A stretch of DNA of 64,000 nucleotides from Singulisphaera sp. Lineage in GTDB: Bacteria > Planctomycetota > Planctomycetia > Isosphaerales > Isosphaeraceae. Under the pieces are notes generated by a model. The model searched no databases and was not told the origin of the DNA. It saw only the letters and a list, made by a program, of their open reading frames with translations. The DNA is taken from the NCBI GenBank assembly GCA_027451445.1, contig DAIDJG010000272.1, positions 46,049 through 110,048 of the forward strand, given 5' to 3'. The position numbers and the translations under genes were made by a program. Shown here one piece after another: positions 27,668-37,569 of this stretch. Each line of letters starts with the position of its first letter. Position 1 is the stretch's first letter.

Positions 27668-28339
27668 ATGCGAGAGCGACTTGGGACCGCGGCAGTGGGT
27701 CTGATCGTCGTGGCCTCGCTAACGGGTGGTCTCTGCGCGGCGGAGCGCGATCGGCGCGGGCGAGTGCCTGCCTCTCAGCGCGCAGCGGAGCTGCGTCTGC
27801 CGGCAAAAGCACCGGACGGGCGCTGGCACAACCCGGTGGAGGGGATCCGGTGGGAAGAAGGCCGGCGCAAGGTCGGAGTCGAACTCTCGGCCCTCCCCGA
27901 ACGTGGGCCGCTTCGTTGCCGGCTCCGCGTGCTCCCGGGCACGGCAGCGGCAGGGAAGCCGGTACTCGAAGTGCGGGTGAGTAACCCGACCAGCAGCCCA
28001 GTCACAGTCGAGGGCCACACGGACGCAATTGACGACGTGACGTTTATCCTCCGTGGCCCGGACGACAAGGTTGTCAGCTCGTTCTGCTACGCGCTCGTCC
28101 GCTCGGACATTCGGGCCGAAGAAGAACCGCCGCCGCACTACGTCGTTAGGCCCGGTGAGGTGCTGACAGCCCCCATCCATTTGTCGGTTGCGGCGGACCA
28201 TGGGTACCGGCCTTTACGGCCGGGGCGGTACACGATCGAGGCGGTGTTTCAATGTGCGGGGGGGCAGGCTCGACTGGGCCACGAGCAGGGCCTCGTGTCT
28301 CGGTCCGAACGGTTGCCTGTGCTCGTCGGGCCACGTTAG
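27668..28339 (+). CDS. secreted protein of unknown function
   Basis: I do not recognise this 223-residue protein. It has a signal peptide (residues 1-24, ending C-A-A) with GGAGGT upstream of the ATG, and no further transmembrane segment. The mature part looks beta-rich, with RVSNPTSSPVTV and GRYTIEAVF resembling Ig-like or MG2-like folds, and a single Cys pair is not obvious. A periplasmic or extracellular role is likely. Confidence 0.72.
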   Translation: MRERLGTAAVGLIVVASLTGGLCAAERDRRGRVPASQRAAELRLPAKAPDGRWHNPVEGIRWEEGRRKVGVELSALPERGPLRCRLRVLPGTAAAGKPVLEVRVSNPTSSPVTVEGHTDAIDDVTFILRGPDDKVVSSFCYALVRSDIRAEEEPPPHYVVRPGEVLTAPIHLSVAADHGYRPLRPGRYTIEAVFQCAGGQARLGHEQGLVSRSERLPVLVGPR

Positions 28340-28445
28340 AGCGCTGATTTACGAACCAAACTCTCAAGCCGGCGCTTTCGTCGCTCTGGCCACCATTCCC
28401 CACTACTCGAGACTCGCCTACGATCCTCACATCAAGAAGAATGGA

Positions 28446-28901
28446 ATGCCCGACACGATCGTGCTTTCCGCAAGCGCCGTCGCCACGCTACGGTTCCGGG
28501 TCAAGGGCTACAAGTCTCCCGTCAGGGAGCGAGCGACCGGCTGTCCACGTGCTGGTCGTAGCCGGGATCATGGAGCCGATTCCCGGCCCATACTCCGCTT
28601 CACGGAGGATGGCGTGAAGCGGCGCGAGGAAATCCTGCGGACCGGGGAGGCGCGGGGCGACCGTGAGCGTTACGCACCTCCCAACGCCGACATTTTGGAC
28701 CGGGCGCGGCCCCTGCTTCGTCGCGTCGCCTCACGCGAGCGTGCAGGGGCTTGGATTGTGATCTTGGGTTACTCATTCGCTAAAGGCCTCGAGAGCGTGC
28801 TCAAGATCACCTATCGGGCTTGGCGGCAGCGATTCGACATCGGGGGAATGGTGCGCTGGTCGGTTGACTTCCAACGAGACGAGCGATACTTTTTAGGGTG
28901 A
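28446..28901 (+). pseudogene. decayed gene with two compensating frameshifts
   Basis: From the ATG at 28446 one frame reads MPDTIVLSASAV and RFRVKGYKSPV, then a second frame (around 28522-28600) gives AGIMEPIPGPYS, then the first frame resumes with LRFTEDGVKRREEIL and later GYSFAKGLESVLKITYRAWR. The two segments AGIMEPIPGPYS/LRFTEDGVKRREE and IVILGYSF/VLKITYRAWRQR look like repeats of each other, which supports one original coding frame broken twice. I cannot name the family. The alternative is that the whole frame is non-coding. Confidence 0.35.
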
Positions 28902-29185
28902 GGCGTGGCTCCCGATGGGCCGATCGCCTTCGTCGGCTATGACAGCTCCTGTGTGCATTCTTTGCACCAGGGGTTTTTTTTGCGCTTCTCTCGCGGCGCA
29001 ACAAGAAGCCTTGGTGTGTTGAGTGGGCCCAGGAGCTTTTTTGCGCGCCAAGGCGGAAAACTGAAGTGAATCGATAATCGCCTCGAAAACTTCAGCCCAA
29101 AAACGCGAGCGGAAGGCCGTAAGGGAAAAACACTCCGCTATTCACCAACGAAGGGAATCTGCTCTTTAATCGCCACGGCAATCGA

Positions 29186-29203
29186 TATAATATTAATTAT
29201 AAT
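29186..29203 (+). promoter_or_regulatory. AT-rich promoter-like tract with two TATAAT hexamers
   Basis: Consensus -10 hexamers TATAAT occur at 29186-29191 and 29198-29203, inside an AT-rich island unlike the GC-rich surroundings. They lie 58-75 bases before the ATG of the 1679-residue patatin-like gene. No convincing -35 box was found. Confidence 0.45.
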
Positions 29204-29220
29204 TGATAACTTTATGCCAA

Positions 29221-29237
29221 TTCGGCATTTTGCCGAA
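29221..29237. promoter_or_regulatory. small perfect stem-loop in the leader of the patatin-like gene
   Basis: A 7-bp perfect stem (29221-29227 with 29231-29237) and a TTT loop sit 23 bases before the start codon, within the probable 5' leader. It could affect translation or be an operator half-site. No T-run follows, so a terminator is unlikely. Confidence 0.35.
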
Positions 29238-29260
29238 GGCACAGCGGGGAATCAAGCAAC

Positions 29261-32200
29261 ATGGACATCTGCCGGACCCTGCTCTGCGCGGGGCTTATGA
29301 TCGGTCTCTGGACCTTCCGATTCCACAGAATTCGCCCGGTGCGCGACTTCGTCCTCTGGGGGATCCACTATCCGTTTCATTTTATTCTCATGGGATTACT
29401 GATCCTGGTGATCTGGGGCCAGGTCGGAGCGGACTTCGGCTTGCAAGGGCTTTTCCTCGACGAGGATCCTCTGACCCAGGCGCTCACCGGGGCGGCGCTC
29501 ATGTTGTTGTTCGCGGCGCTCATTTTGCATTATTCGGTCCTCGATTCACCCGGCCGATGGTGGAACAATTCGCTGAAAACGCTTGTCCGGGTCCTGAGCG
29601 ACTTGAACGAGCTCATGCCGCCGGCTTATCCCATCCAACGCATTCTGCGTAACGGATTTCTCGATCGGTTTGAGCGCACCGACATCGAAGCGATCCATCT
29701 TTCAATTCGCCGCAGCCCCAGCGAGCTGGATCGGGAAGCCGTCCGCGCCGGGTTCAAGGATGCCCTGTGTGGAGAGCCGTTCCGACTCCTGGTGTCGCCG
29801 GCAATCTTGCTCGTCAAGGGGTTCATGTTGGTCCTGCTGGCCGGAGTGGTGCCCACGGTTCTGATTCCTCTGTTCAACCAAGACTTCCAGATGTTCACCG
29901 GACGCTTGCCATGGTTGGCCGGAGTCGTCCTGGGGCAGGTGCTGGGAATCGTCCTGGCCTGTCAGACAACTCGATGGGCCGCAAGTGCCGCTGGGTGGGA
30001 ACGCTTCGAGAGGGATTTCCTCGATTCCCTCCGCGTCGCGACTAACGACTGTGCCGAGTTCCAAACTGCTGAGTCTGCGGACCGTGCTAGGGATGGTCAT
30101 TTCGAGGACGTGCGGCACCGTCGGCGGATACTCGCCAAGGCGTGGGCACGCGATCGCGCATGGCCCTGGTCGTCATTGCTCGTCGTTTTTTTCATCATCC
30201 ACTTTCTTGTCAACGTCGTGCTCCCGGAGGACGTCACAAGGCGATGGGTCGACTGGCCGGAGCGGACCGACATTCAAGTTGCTCCAGATCAGGGTGGCCC
30301 ACTTTCCGTTCCCAGTCGTTGGCAGAGCATTCCGTGGGGGCCGACTGGGGTCCTCCTGGCGGAAGCCCTCGCCGCGGGTGTGCTTGTGGTTCTCGTTCAG
30401 GTAGTGTCGCGAGGGCGCTGGGCAAAGCGGTCTCGGACGCTCTGGCGGCGTGTACGAACGGCTGTGGGGGCCGCGGCAGCGCGCTACTTCGGCGCCTCGC
30501 CGGAGCGCCGTGCGCGTTGGTTGTTCTTTGGAGGCCTGGGATTAATCGCCATCCTTGTGATTGCCGGCACTGGCTGGTCTCCCAGTGCGTGGGAGAGGGT
30601 CTTACGTGAGGGGGGCTGGGCTTTTGCCTTCCTCGGTATCTTTCTGAGTTGCTGGCTCGCCAGCTTCCGGTTGGCCACCATGGGTGGAGCGAGGGTGCGC
30701 AGGACGAACCCGGCCTCGCGGATCGGAACGACCGTCGCGCTCGTTCTACTCGTTTTGCTTTATCTCGCCCGCGCGGGTGATTTCGTGATAGTGCTGGCGG
30801 CGGCGGTCGCGATGAGTACGTGCCTCATCGCACTCGTACCGCCGACGGCCCGACTCAGCCGGACAGGGCCTCGGATCCGACTACTGATGTTGGGACTCGT
30901 CCCAACAACAGCCGCCGTTTCGCTAGTGGCGGTATGGATCGGGCGAGGCCCCTCGGTCTTGGCTGGGTTTTGGCTTGGCGCGACGGTCCTGGTGTTGGGC
31001 GGTTGGTCACTGGCAGGGGTGGGGAGTCGTCGCCCGGCTTTGCTCTATCCGTTGTCGCTGCTGTTGGGATTCGTGGCGTTCGCGGTTCCGTACAACGCGC
31101 TCGACGAGCGCTGGCAGTCAGCCATGCCCGCCGCCGGATCGATTGCCTGTATGGTGGCGCTCGTGGCCGCGGTGTACACGGTCATCGCCTTTCTGCGACC
31201 AAGGGGCCCCGTGATGGCGGTCATCGCTGTGGTCGCGGCCCTCATCATACTGAACGGCAACGCGTGGTTCGTGGCCCCGAACCAGTTCAAGGTCAACTTT
31301 CCCAACATGGAACGGTATTACGCCCTACCGATCTACCTCGACTCACACGATTACTTTCGCGACACGACCCCATCGACCGTGCGTCTCCGGAACCGCGAAG
31401 TCACCAGTGATTTCGATCGTCTCGAAAAGCAAGGATCGAGCGAACGCCTGGCGACCGCCTTTTTTCGGTCGCTCCGACAGCGTCCCCAGGCAGACGGCGG
31501 CCATGTGGTGTCACTCCTCGTCGAAGACCCACGCGGGCGCCTCCGCGCCGAGCCAGGGGACGAGATGCGGCTGGTTTCGGAGGAGTGGTTCACGACTCTT
31601 GTGGAAGGGAACGACTGCGTGGTCCTGGCCGAGGAGCCGTTCTACCGCAAGATCTATCGTTGGTTCCGTTACGAATCGCTGCAAATGATCCGCGGCGGGA
31701 TCACACGAGGGCCAAGGTATCGGCTGGCGCCCGCGGGCTCCGCACCACCTCCCGTAGCCGGCAGCGACCGCCCCCCTGAGGTCCGTTACGAGCCGATCGC
31801 GGGCCCGGGCGACCGCCTGGGACTGCGACTGCGCGGACTGGCGCCGCGATACCGCGCCGCCGACGGCCAGTACGTGCTGATCTCGATGAGCTGGGGCGGC
31901 CGCGTCAGGTCGGCCGAGCACCGCTCACACCTTGACGTCTACGAGGTTGAGTTCGCGGTCCCACCGGGGACGGAGCCGCTCGACGCGGCGCAGTTGGCGA
32001 TCATGAACACATGGCTGGAGCGTTGCCACATGGACACCTCACGGCCGTCCCGACAATTTGAGGCCAACCGAGAGGGGAAGGGCCCCGTGCTCGATCCCAT
32101 CAACGCGCCGGCCACGCAACCCGGCGATTGCCTGGTGCTCGAGGACGAGCGGGCGGAGGCCCCCGTTCCCGTTGGCGTGTATCTCGCGTGCGAAGGAAGC

Positions 32201-34300
32201 GAGCCCAAACAGTTCCCGGATTTCGCCCCCTACTGGCCAACGCGCGAGAACCTATTGCGTGCCGCGCACGACACCCCGGCGCCGGTTGCGCCGGCCCTTG
32301 GCACTTCGCCGGCTGCCGCAGGCGAGACATTTACGCTCCGTAGCGCGCACGATCGCGGCGTCTTTGCCAGCCTCGAGAGGGACCTCGCGACAACAGCGGA
32401 CGAACCGAAGTCGGTACGCGTGGCCCTGTACAATGCCGGGCGTGTCCGGCCAGGCGATCGCTTAATTCTCTCCTGGAACGGACAGGCCCACGAGCCGAGC
32501 GGTACCGACGTCCGCGGCAGCGGGGCCTTTGAGGTCCAAGCGATCGCCGCGCCGGCACCTCCTCAACGCGACGACGGCCTGCCGCCCGGGTATCGCTGGA
32601 CCACACTTCTTCGGATCGCGGGCTCCGGCGGAGAACGCTCGCTCGGCCGCACCGGAAACCGTGCGACCGTGGTGGGCGACTGGCAAGCGCTCCAGCCCTT
32701 GAACAACACCGAGGTCTTGCTGGCGTGGAAGCAGCTCGTCGGGGGGCTCTGGACCAAGAGGAAGCCCAAGCTGGTGATTGTCACGGTGAGTGGAGGCGGG
32801 ATCCGCGCCTCGGTCTGGACGTCGGTGGTGCTCGAAAAGCTGGAACAGACGCTCGGGGCCGATTTCCCCTACCACATCCGGCTGATCACGGGAGCGTCCG
32901 GTGGCATGGTCGGCGGCTCCTACTACGCGACGTCGCTGGCCCCGCCGCCTCGCGCGGTCCTCCAGGGGGAGAATGCTCCCTTCGCATCGCTCCACGGGGT
33001 AACGGCCGACACGCTCGTCGAACAGATGGCCGCCGATCAACTCGATGCGGTCGCGGGCCGTATGGTATTCGCCGACGTGATCAGTGCGTTGAATCCGTAC
33101 CTCCAGAAGGGAGACCGCGGAAAGACCCTGGAGCAAACCTGGGTCCGCGCAACCGGCGGCGAGCGGGCCAGTCCGATGGCACGCCCACTCCAGGCCTACG
33201 CCGTCGACGAGCGCCTGGGCTGGCGGCCGTCGATGGTGTACACGCCGATGATGGTCGAGGATGGCCGCCGTCTCCTGGTGAGCAACCTCGACCTCGCCTT
33301 TGCCACGCGCAATGTCGGCGGACTGCTCCTCGAGCCGTCGTCCCGGAAGATCGACCGTCCCGCCTTCCAGGGCTCCGACCTCGACCGAAGCATTCACGAC
33401 GAGGATGAGGTGTTTTCGCTCTCTGCCGTCGAGTTCTTCCGGCTCTTCCCCGAAGCGCACGACTTCCACGTCACCACGGGCGTCCGCATGAGCGCCTCGT
33501 TCCCCTGGGTCTCGCCCGCCGTCAGTCTTCCCACCTTGCCCCCACGCCGGGTGGTGGACGCAGGCTATTACGACAACTACGGCGTGAACCTCGCCGCACT
33601 CTGGCTGTCGAAGATGCGGCCCTGGCTCGAGGCGAACACCTCAGGAGTCATCGTCGTCCAGATCCGCGACCACGTGAGCCAGGGAGCGCGCACCGAGATC
33701 GACTTCGATCGGCTGACGAGCACCTCGGCGCTCGATCGGCTCACGTGGCACGCCAACCGGGAACTTCTCACTCCTGGCCTCCAGGCCATCAGCACTCCCT
33801 TGCTCGGCCTCTCGAGCGCCCGCCAGTGGACGATGTCGTTCCGCAACGACGAGCAGGTCGACCTCCTCGATCTCCTCTTCGACGACGAAAAAGACCGTAA
33901 CTTCTTCCGCACGGTTGTCTTCGAGTGCCCCATCGAGGTCTCTCTCAACTGGAAACTCAGCACGCGGGAGAAGGACGTCTTGACCCGCGGCTTCGGACGC
34001 ACCGGAGCCGACCCCCGCGAGGAGCTCACGCAGGTCAAGGATTACCTGATCGGCCGCGATTCCTACGAGTTTCACAAATGGAAAATCGAACACAGAACGG
34101 AGCCAACCTTCCAGGCTCAACTGAAGGCAAAATACAACAAACAACTGCGTGCCCTCGGATTCAATGACACACGCCGGCTGACCTTGCGCCAGAGCCAGGA
34201 TCTGTACGAGAACGTGCTGAAGAACCTCAATCGCCTGGAGTTGCTGCGCGACTGGTGGCGCGACGGTCGCCGCGACACCGGCGCCGCGGCAGCCCGCTAA
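29261..34300 (+). CDS. giant polytopic membrane protein with C-terminal patatin-like lipase domain
   Basis: The 1679-residue protein starts with about fifteen transmembrane helices (residues 1-700), then a soluble, Pro/Gly/Arg-rich middle region (about 700-1160) with two similar beta-rich stretches, then a patatin-like domain (about 1165-1540). The oxyanion loop is SGGGIRAS (1177 on), the nucleophile is S1213 in GASGG, and the dyad aspartate is D1433 in VVDAGYYDNYG. These fit the patatin Ser-Asp catalytic dyad. Patatins are phospholipases/lipid acyl hydrolases. The helices place the enzyme at the inner membrane. The downstream gene is a shorter homologue, sharing the segments GWRPS..P-MIVE, SFRND and FPNME. 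Membrane lipid remodelling is the most likely role. Confidence 0.85.
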   Translation: MDICRTLLCAGLMIGLWTFRFHRIRPVRDFVLWGIHYPFHFILMGLLILVIWGQVGADFGLQGLFLDEDPLTQALTGAALMLLFAALILHYSVLDSPGRWWNNSLKTLVRVLSDLNELMPPAYPIQRILRNGFLDRFERTDIEAIHLSIRRSPSELDREAVRAGFKDALCGEPFRLLVSPAILLVKGFMLVLLAGVVPTVLIPLFNQDFQMFTGRLPWLAGVVLGQVLGIVLACQTTRWAASAAGWERFERDFLDSLRVATNDCAEFQTAESADRARDGHFEDVRHRRRILAKAWARDRAWPWSSLLVVFFIIHFLVNVVLPEDVTRRWVDWPERTDIQVAPDQGGPLSVPSRWQSIPWGPTGVLLAEALAAGVLVVLVQVVSRGRWAKRSRTLWRRVRTAVGAAAARYFGASPERRARWLFFGGLGLIAILVIAGTGWSPSAWERVLREGGWAFAFLGIFLSCWLASFRLATMGGARVRRTNPASRIGTTVALVLLVLLYLARAGDFVIVLAAAVAMSTCLIALVPPTARLSRTGPRIRLLMLGLVPTTAAVSLVAVWIGRGPSVLAGFWLGATVLVLGGWSLAGVGSRRPALLYPLSLLLGFVAFAVPYNALDERWQSAMPAAGSIACMVALVAAVYTVIAFLRPRGPVMAVIAVVAALIILNGNAWFVAPNQFKVNFPNMERYYALPIYLDSHDYFRDTTPSTVRLRNREVTSDFDRLEKQGSSERLATAFFRSLRQRPQADGGHVVSLLVEDPRGRLRAEPGDEMRLVSEEWFTTLVEGNDCVVLAEEPFYRKIYRWFRYESLQMIRGGITRGPRYRLAPAGSAPPPVAGSDRPPEVRYEPIAGPGDRLGLRLRGLAPRYRAADGQYVLISMSWGGRVRSAEHRSHLDVYEVEFAVPPGTEPLDAAQLAIMNTWLERCHMDTSRPSRQFEANREGKGPVLDPINAPATQPGDCLVLEDERAEAPVPVGVYLACEGSEPKQFPDFAPYWPTRENLLRAAHDTPAPVAPALGTSPAAAGETFTLRSAHDRGVFASLERDLATTADEPKSVRVALYNAGRVRPGDRLILSWNGQAHEPSGTDVRGSGAFEVQAIAAPAPPQRDDGLPPGYRWTTLLRIAGSGGERSLGRTGNRATVVGDWQALQPLNNTEVLLAWKQLVGGLWTKRKPKLVIVTVSGGGIRASVWTSVVLEKLEQTLGADFPYHIRLITGASGGMVGGSYYATSLAPPPRAVLQGENAPFASLHGVTADTLVEQMAADQLDAVAGRMVFADVISALNPYLQKGDRGKTLEQTWVRATGGERASPMARPLQAYAVDERLGWRPSMVYTPMMVEDGRRLLVSNLDLAFATRNVGGLLLEPSSRKIDRPAFQGSDLDRSIHDEDEVFSLSAVEFFRLFPEAHDFHVTTGVRMSASFPWVSPAVSLPTLPPRRVVDAGYYDNYGVNLAALWLSKMRPWLEANTSGVIVVQIRDHVSQGARTEIDFDRLTSTSALDRLTWHANRELLTPGLQAISTPLLGLSSARQWTMSFRNDEQVDLLDLLFDDEKDRNFFRTVVFECPIEVSLNWKLSTREKDVLTRGFGRTGADPREELTQVKDYLIGRDSYEFHKWKIEHRTEPTFQAQLKAKYNKQLRALGFNDTRRLTLRQSQDLYENVLKNLNRLELLRDWWRDGRRDTGAAAAR

Positions 34301-34953
34301 TTGGGCGGTGCGTTACGACTACGGGAACTGGACGGGCCCAGCGTTTCCGTCATCGCGTACCATCATCCAGATTTGTTCGAGACCCCCAGCGCACTCTTCA
34401 TGCCCCCGGTTTACCGCCCACCGTGATGCGCGCGGGTCGCAATCGGAAACCCGGAACGTGTCATCCGAAATAAGGGGGTCGATTCCGAATAAGTGTGTGT
34501 TCGAAAACTTATGACGAGATAAGGACTTACGGCAGGAACGACGCACGCAAGAGCCATTGAAGCCACATCAGCAGCCGTTATTGCGTAAGGTATGGCTTTT
34601 TTTGCCCTAATTTCCTCGTCAATCACTGCTGTTTGGGTCCGGCGGAGATCGTGTGTCGGGTCGTCCTCGGGGTTGCGGTCGAGGCTTGGCGGTGGGTGGT
34701 AGGATCGGGACCGGAGACGCCTCAACGTCCCGTCGTTTGGCGGGAGGCGCCCGTCGTCAACGCGACCGGTTGCACCATGAACTCGCAGGCCGATTGAAGC
34801 GCCACGGGGCAGACCGGGGGTACAGGGAACCGGCGTCGGAATGCTTCGGCGATCTGATCTGGTCCGCATTCCAAGGCGCTTGAAGTCAGCGTAGCGGTCC
34901 CTCATCATAGGCCAATTCTCGGACGTTCAGATTGAGTTTCCGACCTTCGCCTC
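34301..34953. other. 653-base intergenic region, no convincing gene
   Basis: The stretch separates the two patatin-like genes. A minus-strand frame of 165 codons covers most of it (34411-34908) but shows neither a recognisable motif nor a start site with a good ribosome-binding sequence, and is therefore not called. Nothing else was seen. Confidence 0.5.
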
Positions 34954-37416
34954 GTGAGTGTGCCGATGCCTTCTCGTGACCATGTCGCCACGGTCCCAGC
35001 TCCGACTGCGAAAACACCCAGTTTACTCACGGTCATCGCCTGGTCGACCGCCCTCGTTGCGTTGCCGCTTTATTCGCACCTCGTCAGCATAGAGCATGGA
35101 CAGAAGCGGCTTGTGAGCCTGATGAGTGAGTACTGGTTTTTCCTTTGGCCGATCCTCCTGATCATCCTGATGATCGGTGGAAAGCTGGGCGCGGGCCTTG
35201 GCCTGCCTGGCGTGTTCCGCGACCCGCCCCCTCCGCGGCCAGACGTGGGGACACCGACGCGCGGCGCGTCAGGGCGCACGCAGCAAGGTGGGTTTGGAGC
35301 AGCGTTTTGGGGTTCGTTCGGCGCGGCGCTGCTCGTCGCACAGGTCTGGACGGCGATCTATTACTCCGAACGAATCACACACTTGAATGATTATGTAGAG
35401 TACGCGATCGAGGACACGCGGCACGAGTATCCGACTTTTGTTGCGGCGGTCCACGAGCCTAACAACCTGCTCCGCTTCGTTGCAAAATGCAGTCCACCGT
35501 TTCTGGTCTTTCTCTTATTGGCGGCCGCTCTTCCTGCATCGGTGCCTGGCGCAACCCGTCGCGGGCAGGATTCCCTCAACGAATTGTTACGCTATGTCCT
35601 GGGGATGATCGTCGCGGCCGTATCGCTCATCGTGATTGTCAAACTGGCCGGCCTGGTCCATACAACGTTTCTCGAAGGTGTCGATATTCCTGCCTCCTTG
35701 CGCCGGCTTCATCAACGCCACTCGCCGCATTTGCGCAGCCACTTCCTTGCCATCGAACAGTTCCCCGAGCGATACGATGGCCTGAAAGCGACCGTGATCA
35801 CGTCGTTCACACTTTACCTGGGACTGTTCGCCGCGGAATGGCTGGTTTTCGTGTTCTTCTTTCGCGACTCACTCAGTCCGGGCCTTGCCGTGTGTGCGCT
35901 GTTTAGCGGGTTTGTGGTCGCAGGCTCGATCACGATCGCGCTCGACGCGTCGGTTCGCCTGCCAATCACAGTCCTCGTGTTGGTGGTACTCGCTCTCACC
36001 AATAATTCCGCCTACAAGTACCAGTTCCCGGGAATGGAATCGTACTACAAGAACCGCGTCGCATTGCGCACGCTGGATCCCGATGCGACGGTCCCGATCC
36101 ATTCGATTCCCGACGATCACGCGCTGGAGATGTGGCGTGCCCGAATGGGTGAGGCCAAGCCGAAACTGCTGATGGTATCGGTGACGGGAGGGGCCTATCG
36201 AGCCTCGTTCTGGGCCTCGGTGGTGCTCGACGACCTCTGCGGGAATCCTGCCTTGCCCGGCATGGCGCGGCATATCCGCATCATGACGGGTTCGTCCGGC
36301 GGCATGGTAGGATCAGCCTACTTTGCGGCGACCATGACGCCGCACGGGAGACCGTCGGAGAGCCTGACCGAGAGACTGCGGCGCGAAAGCAAGCTCGACA
36401 GCCTGACACCCATCATTCGTCATCTCATTCGCCGGGACCTCCCGCTGACGGTCTGGCCGTTTCCGCAGAAAAAAGATCGCGGCATCGTGCTGGAAAACCA
36501 GTGGCCGGCGCTCGACGTCACGTTCCTGGAACTCTCCCAGGGAGAGCGAGAAGGATGGCGGCCCTCTTTGATCGTCTCACCGATGATTGTCGAGACGGGC
36601 CGGCGCCTCTTGATCAGCAACCTCAATCTGCACAACCTCACCGAGACGACCGCGGAGATGCTGCACAAGGTTTCTCGGCACCCGGGAGAACCCCGCTCCG
36701 CGCTCGCCGCCCGGCTCTACTCGCGCTCGGCGGCTGAGTTCTTTCAGGTCTTCCCGGATTCCATCGATACGTTCAAGCTTCGAACCGCCGTACGGATGAA
36801 TGCGTCGTTCCCTTACATTTCGCCTGCCGTGAGCCTGCCGATCGAACCGCCCCGGAGGGTGGTCGACGCCGGCTATTTCGACGACTACGGGGTCGACCTC
36901 GCGGCCACATGGGCCTACCTGAATCGGGAGTGGATTGCCGAGAACACGTCCGGCCTGGGCTTGATCCAGATCCGTGCCGCTCGTAGCGAGGCCAACCGCA
37001 AGGATTTCTTCGTGCCCGGCCGCGACACGCCTCCAGGGTGGACCGGTTGGTTCGCCGGGGCCCTGAGTCGAAGCCTTCAGTGGTTAACCAGTCCCGTTGA
37101 AGGGGCTTTCAGCGCCCGTGATTGGAGTATGTCGTTCCGGAACGATCAACTGGTGCGCGTCCTCGACGACACCTTGAACCACAACGACGAACGACGTTTC
37201 TTTGAGACGTTCATCTTCGAGAATCCGGCCGAATTCGCGATGAACTGGTTCGTGTCCGACGACGACATCCGCGCCATGCAGTACAGCATCGGCGCGAGCG
37301 ACGTGACGACAAATCCCGCTGAACCCGGTGACTCGAATGCGCGCGCGGCTCAGCATGACATTGACCAGGCCAACGCGCAACAGAAACAACTCTTGATCGA
37401 CTGGTGGAACAGTTAA
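34954..37416 (+). CDS. second membrane patatin-like lipase, paralogue of the upstream gene
   Basis: An 820-residue protein with about seven transmembrane helices in residues 20-350, then a patatin-like domain (about 400-690). The oxyanion loop is TGGAYRAS (T411-S418) rather than the usual SGGG, the nucleophile is S448 in GSSGG and the dyad aspartate is D638 in VVDAGYFDDYG. The C-terminal SMSFRNDQLV and FFETFIFENP match the corresponding part of the larger neighbour (MSFRNDEQVD, FFRTVVFECP), so the two are homologous. The N-terminal membrane region is about half the size of that of the larger protein. The start is uncertain: GTG at 34954 or ATG at 34966. Confidence 0.82.
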   Translation: MSVPMPSRDHVATVPAPTAKTPSLLTVIAWSTALVALPLYSHLVSIEHGQKRLVSLMSEYWFFLWPILLIILMIGGKLGAGLGLPGVFRDPPPPRPDVGTPTRGASGRTQQGGFGAAFWGSFGAALLVAQVWTAIYYSERITHLNDYVEYAIEDTRHEYPTFVAAVHEPNNLLRFVAKCSPPFLVFLLLAAALPASVPGATRRGQDSLNELLRYVLGMIVAAVSLIVIVKLAGLVHTTFLEGVDIPASLRRLHQRHSPHLRSHFLAIEQFPERYDGLKATVITSFTLYLGLFAAEWLVFVFFFRDSLSPGLAVCALFSGFVVAGSITIALDASVRLPITVLVLVVLALTNNSAYKYQFPGMESYYKNRVALRTLDPDATVPIHSIPDDHALEMWRARMGEAKPKLLMVSVTGGAYRASFWASVVLDDLCGNPALPGMARHIRIMTGSSGGMVGSAYFAATMTPHGRPSESLTERLRRESKLDSLTPIIRHLIRRDLPLTVWPFPQKKDRGIVLENQWPALDVTFLELSQGEREGWRPSLIVSPMIVETGRRLLISNLNLHNLTETTAEMLHKVSRHPGEPRSALAARLYSRSAAEFFQVFPDSIDTFKLRTAVRMNASFPYISPAVSLPIEPPRRVVDAGYFDDYGVDLAATWAYLNREWIAENTSGLGLIQIRAARSEANRKDFFVPGRDTPPGWTGWFAGALSRSLQWLTSPVEGAFSARDWSMSFRNDQLVRVLDDTLNHNDERRFFETFIFENPAEFAMNWFVSDDDIRAMQYSIGASDVTTNPAEPGDSNARAAQHDIDQANAQQKQLLIDWWNS

Positions 37417-37569
37417 GAGAGCTGGTCGTTCGATTCTCGGGCGTATTCGTAATCGTCCGGACAACGTCTCTGGTCGAAGACACATACCGTTCATTGCCAG
37501 TCGCCTGTCATTTTGTGGTAATCTGGACTGCTCGGGTCATCCGGCCGGAAACTTCGACGGAGTGAATCC

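Larger units (their letters stand above)
28902..29260. other. upstream region of the large patatin-like gene
   Basis: About 360 bases with no gene seen. It includes an 8-base T run at 28973-28981, then an unusually AT-rich stretch at 29180-29215 and a small hairpin close to the next start codon. Confidence 0.5.

Noticed and set aside
34411..34908. 165-codon minus-strand frame between the two patatin genes
   Set aside because: No ribosome binding site or recognisable domain; composition of a chance frame in GC-rich DNA.
29261..37416. Patatin pair as a CBASS-type antiphage effector
   Set aside because: No CD-NTase or other cyclase gene is near, and both proteins carry large membrane regions unlike CapV-type effectors.
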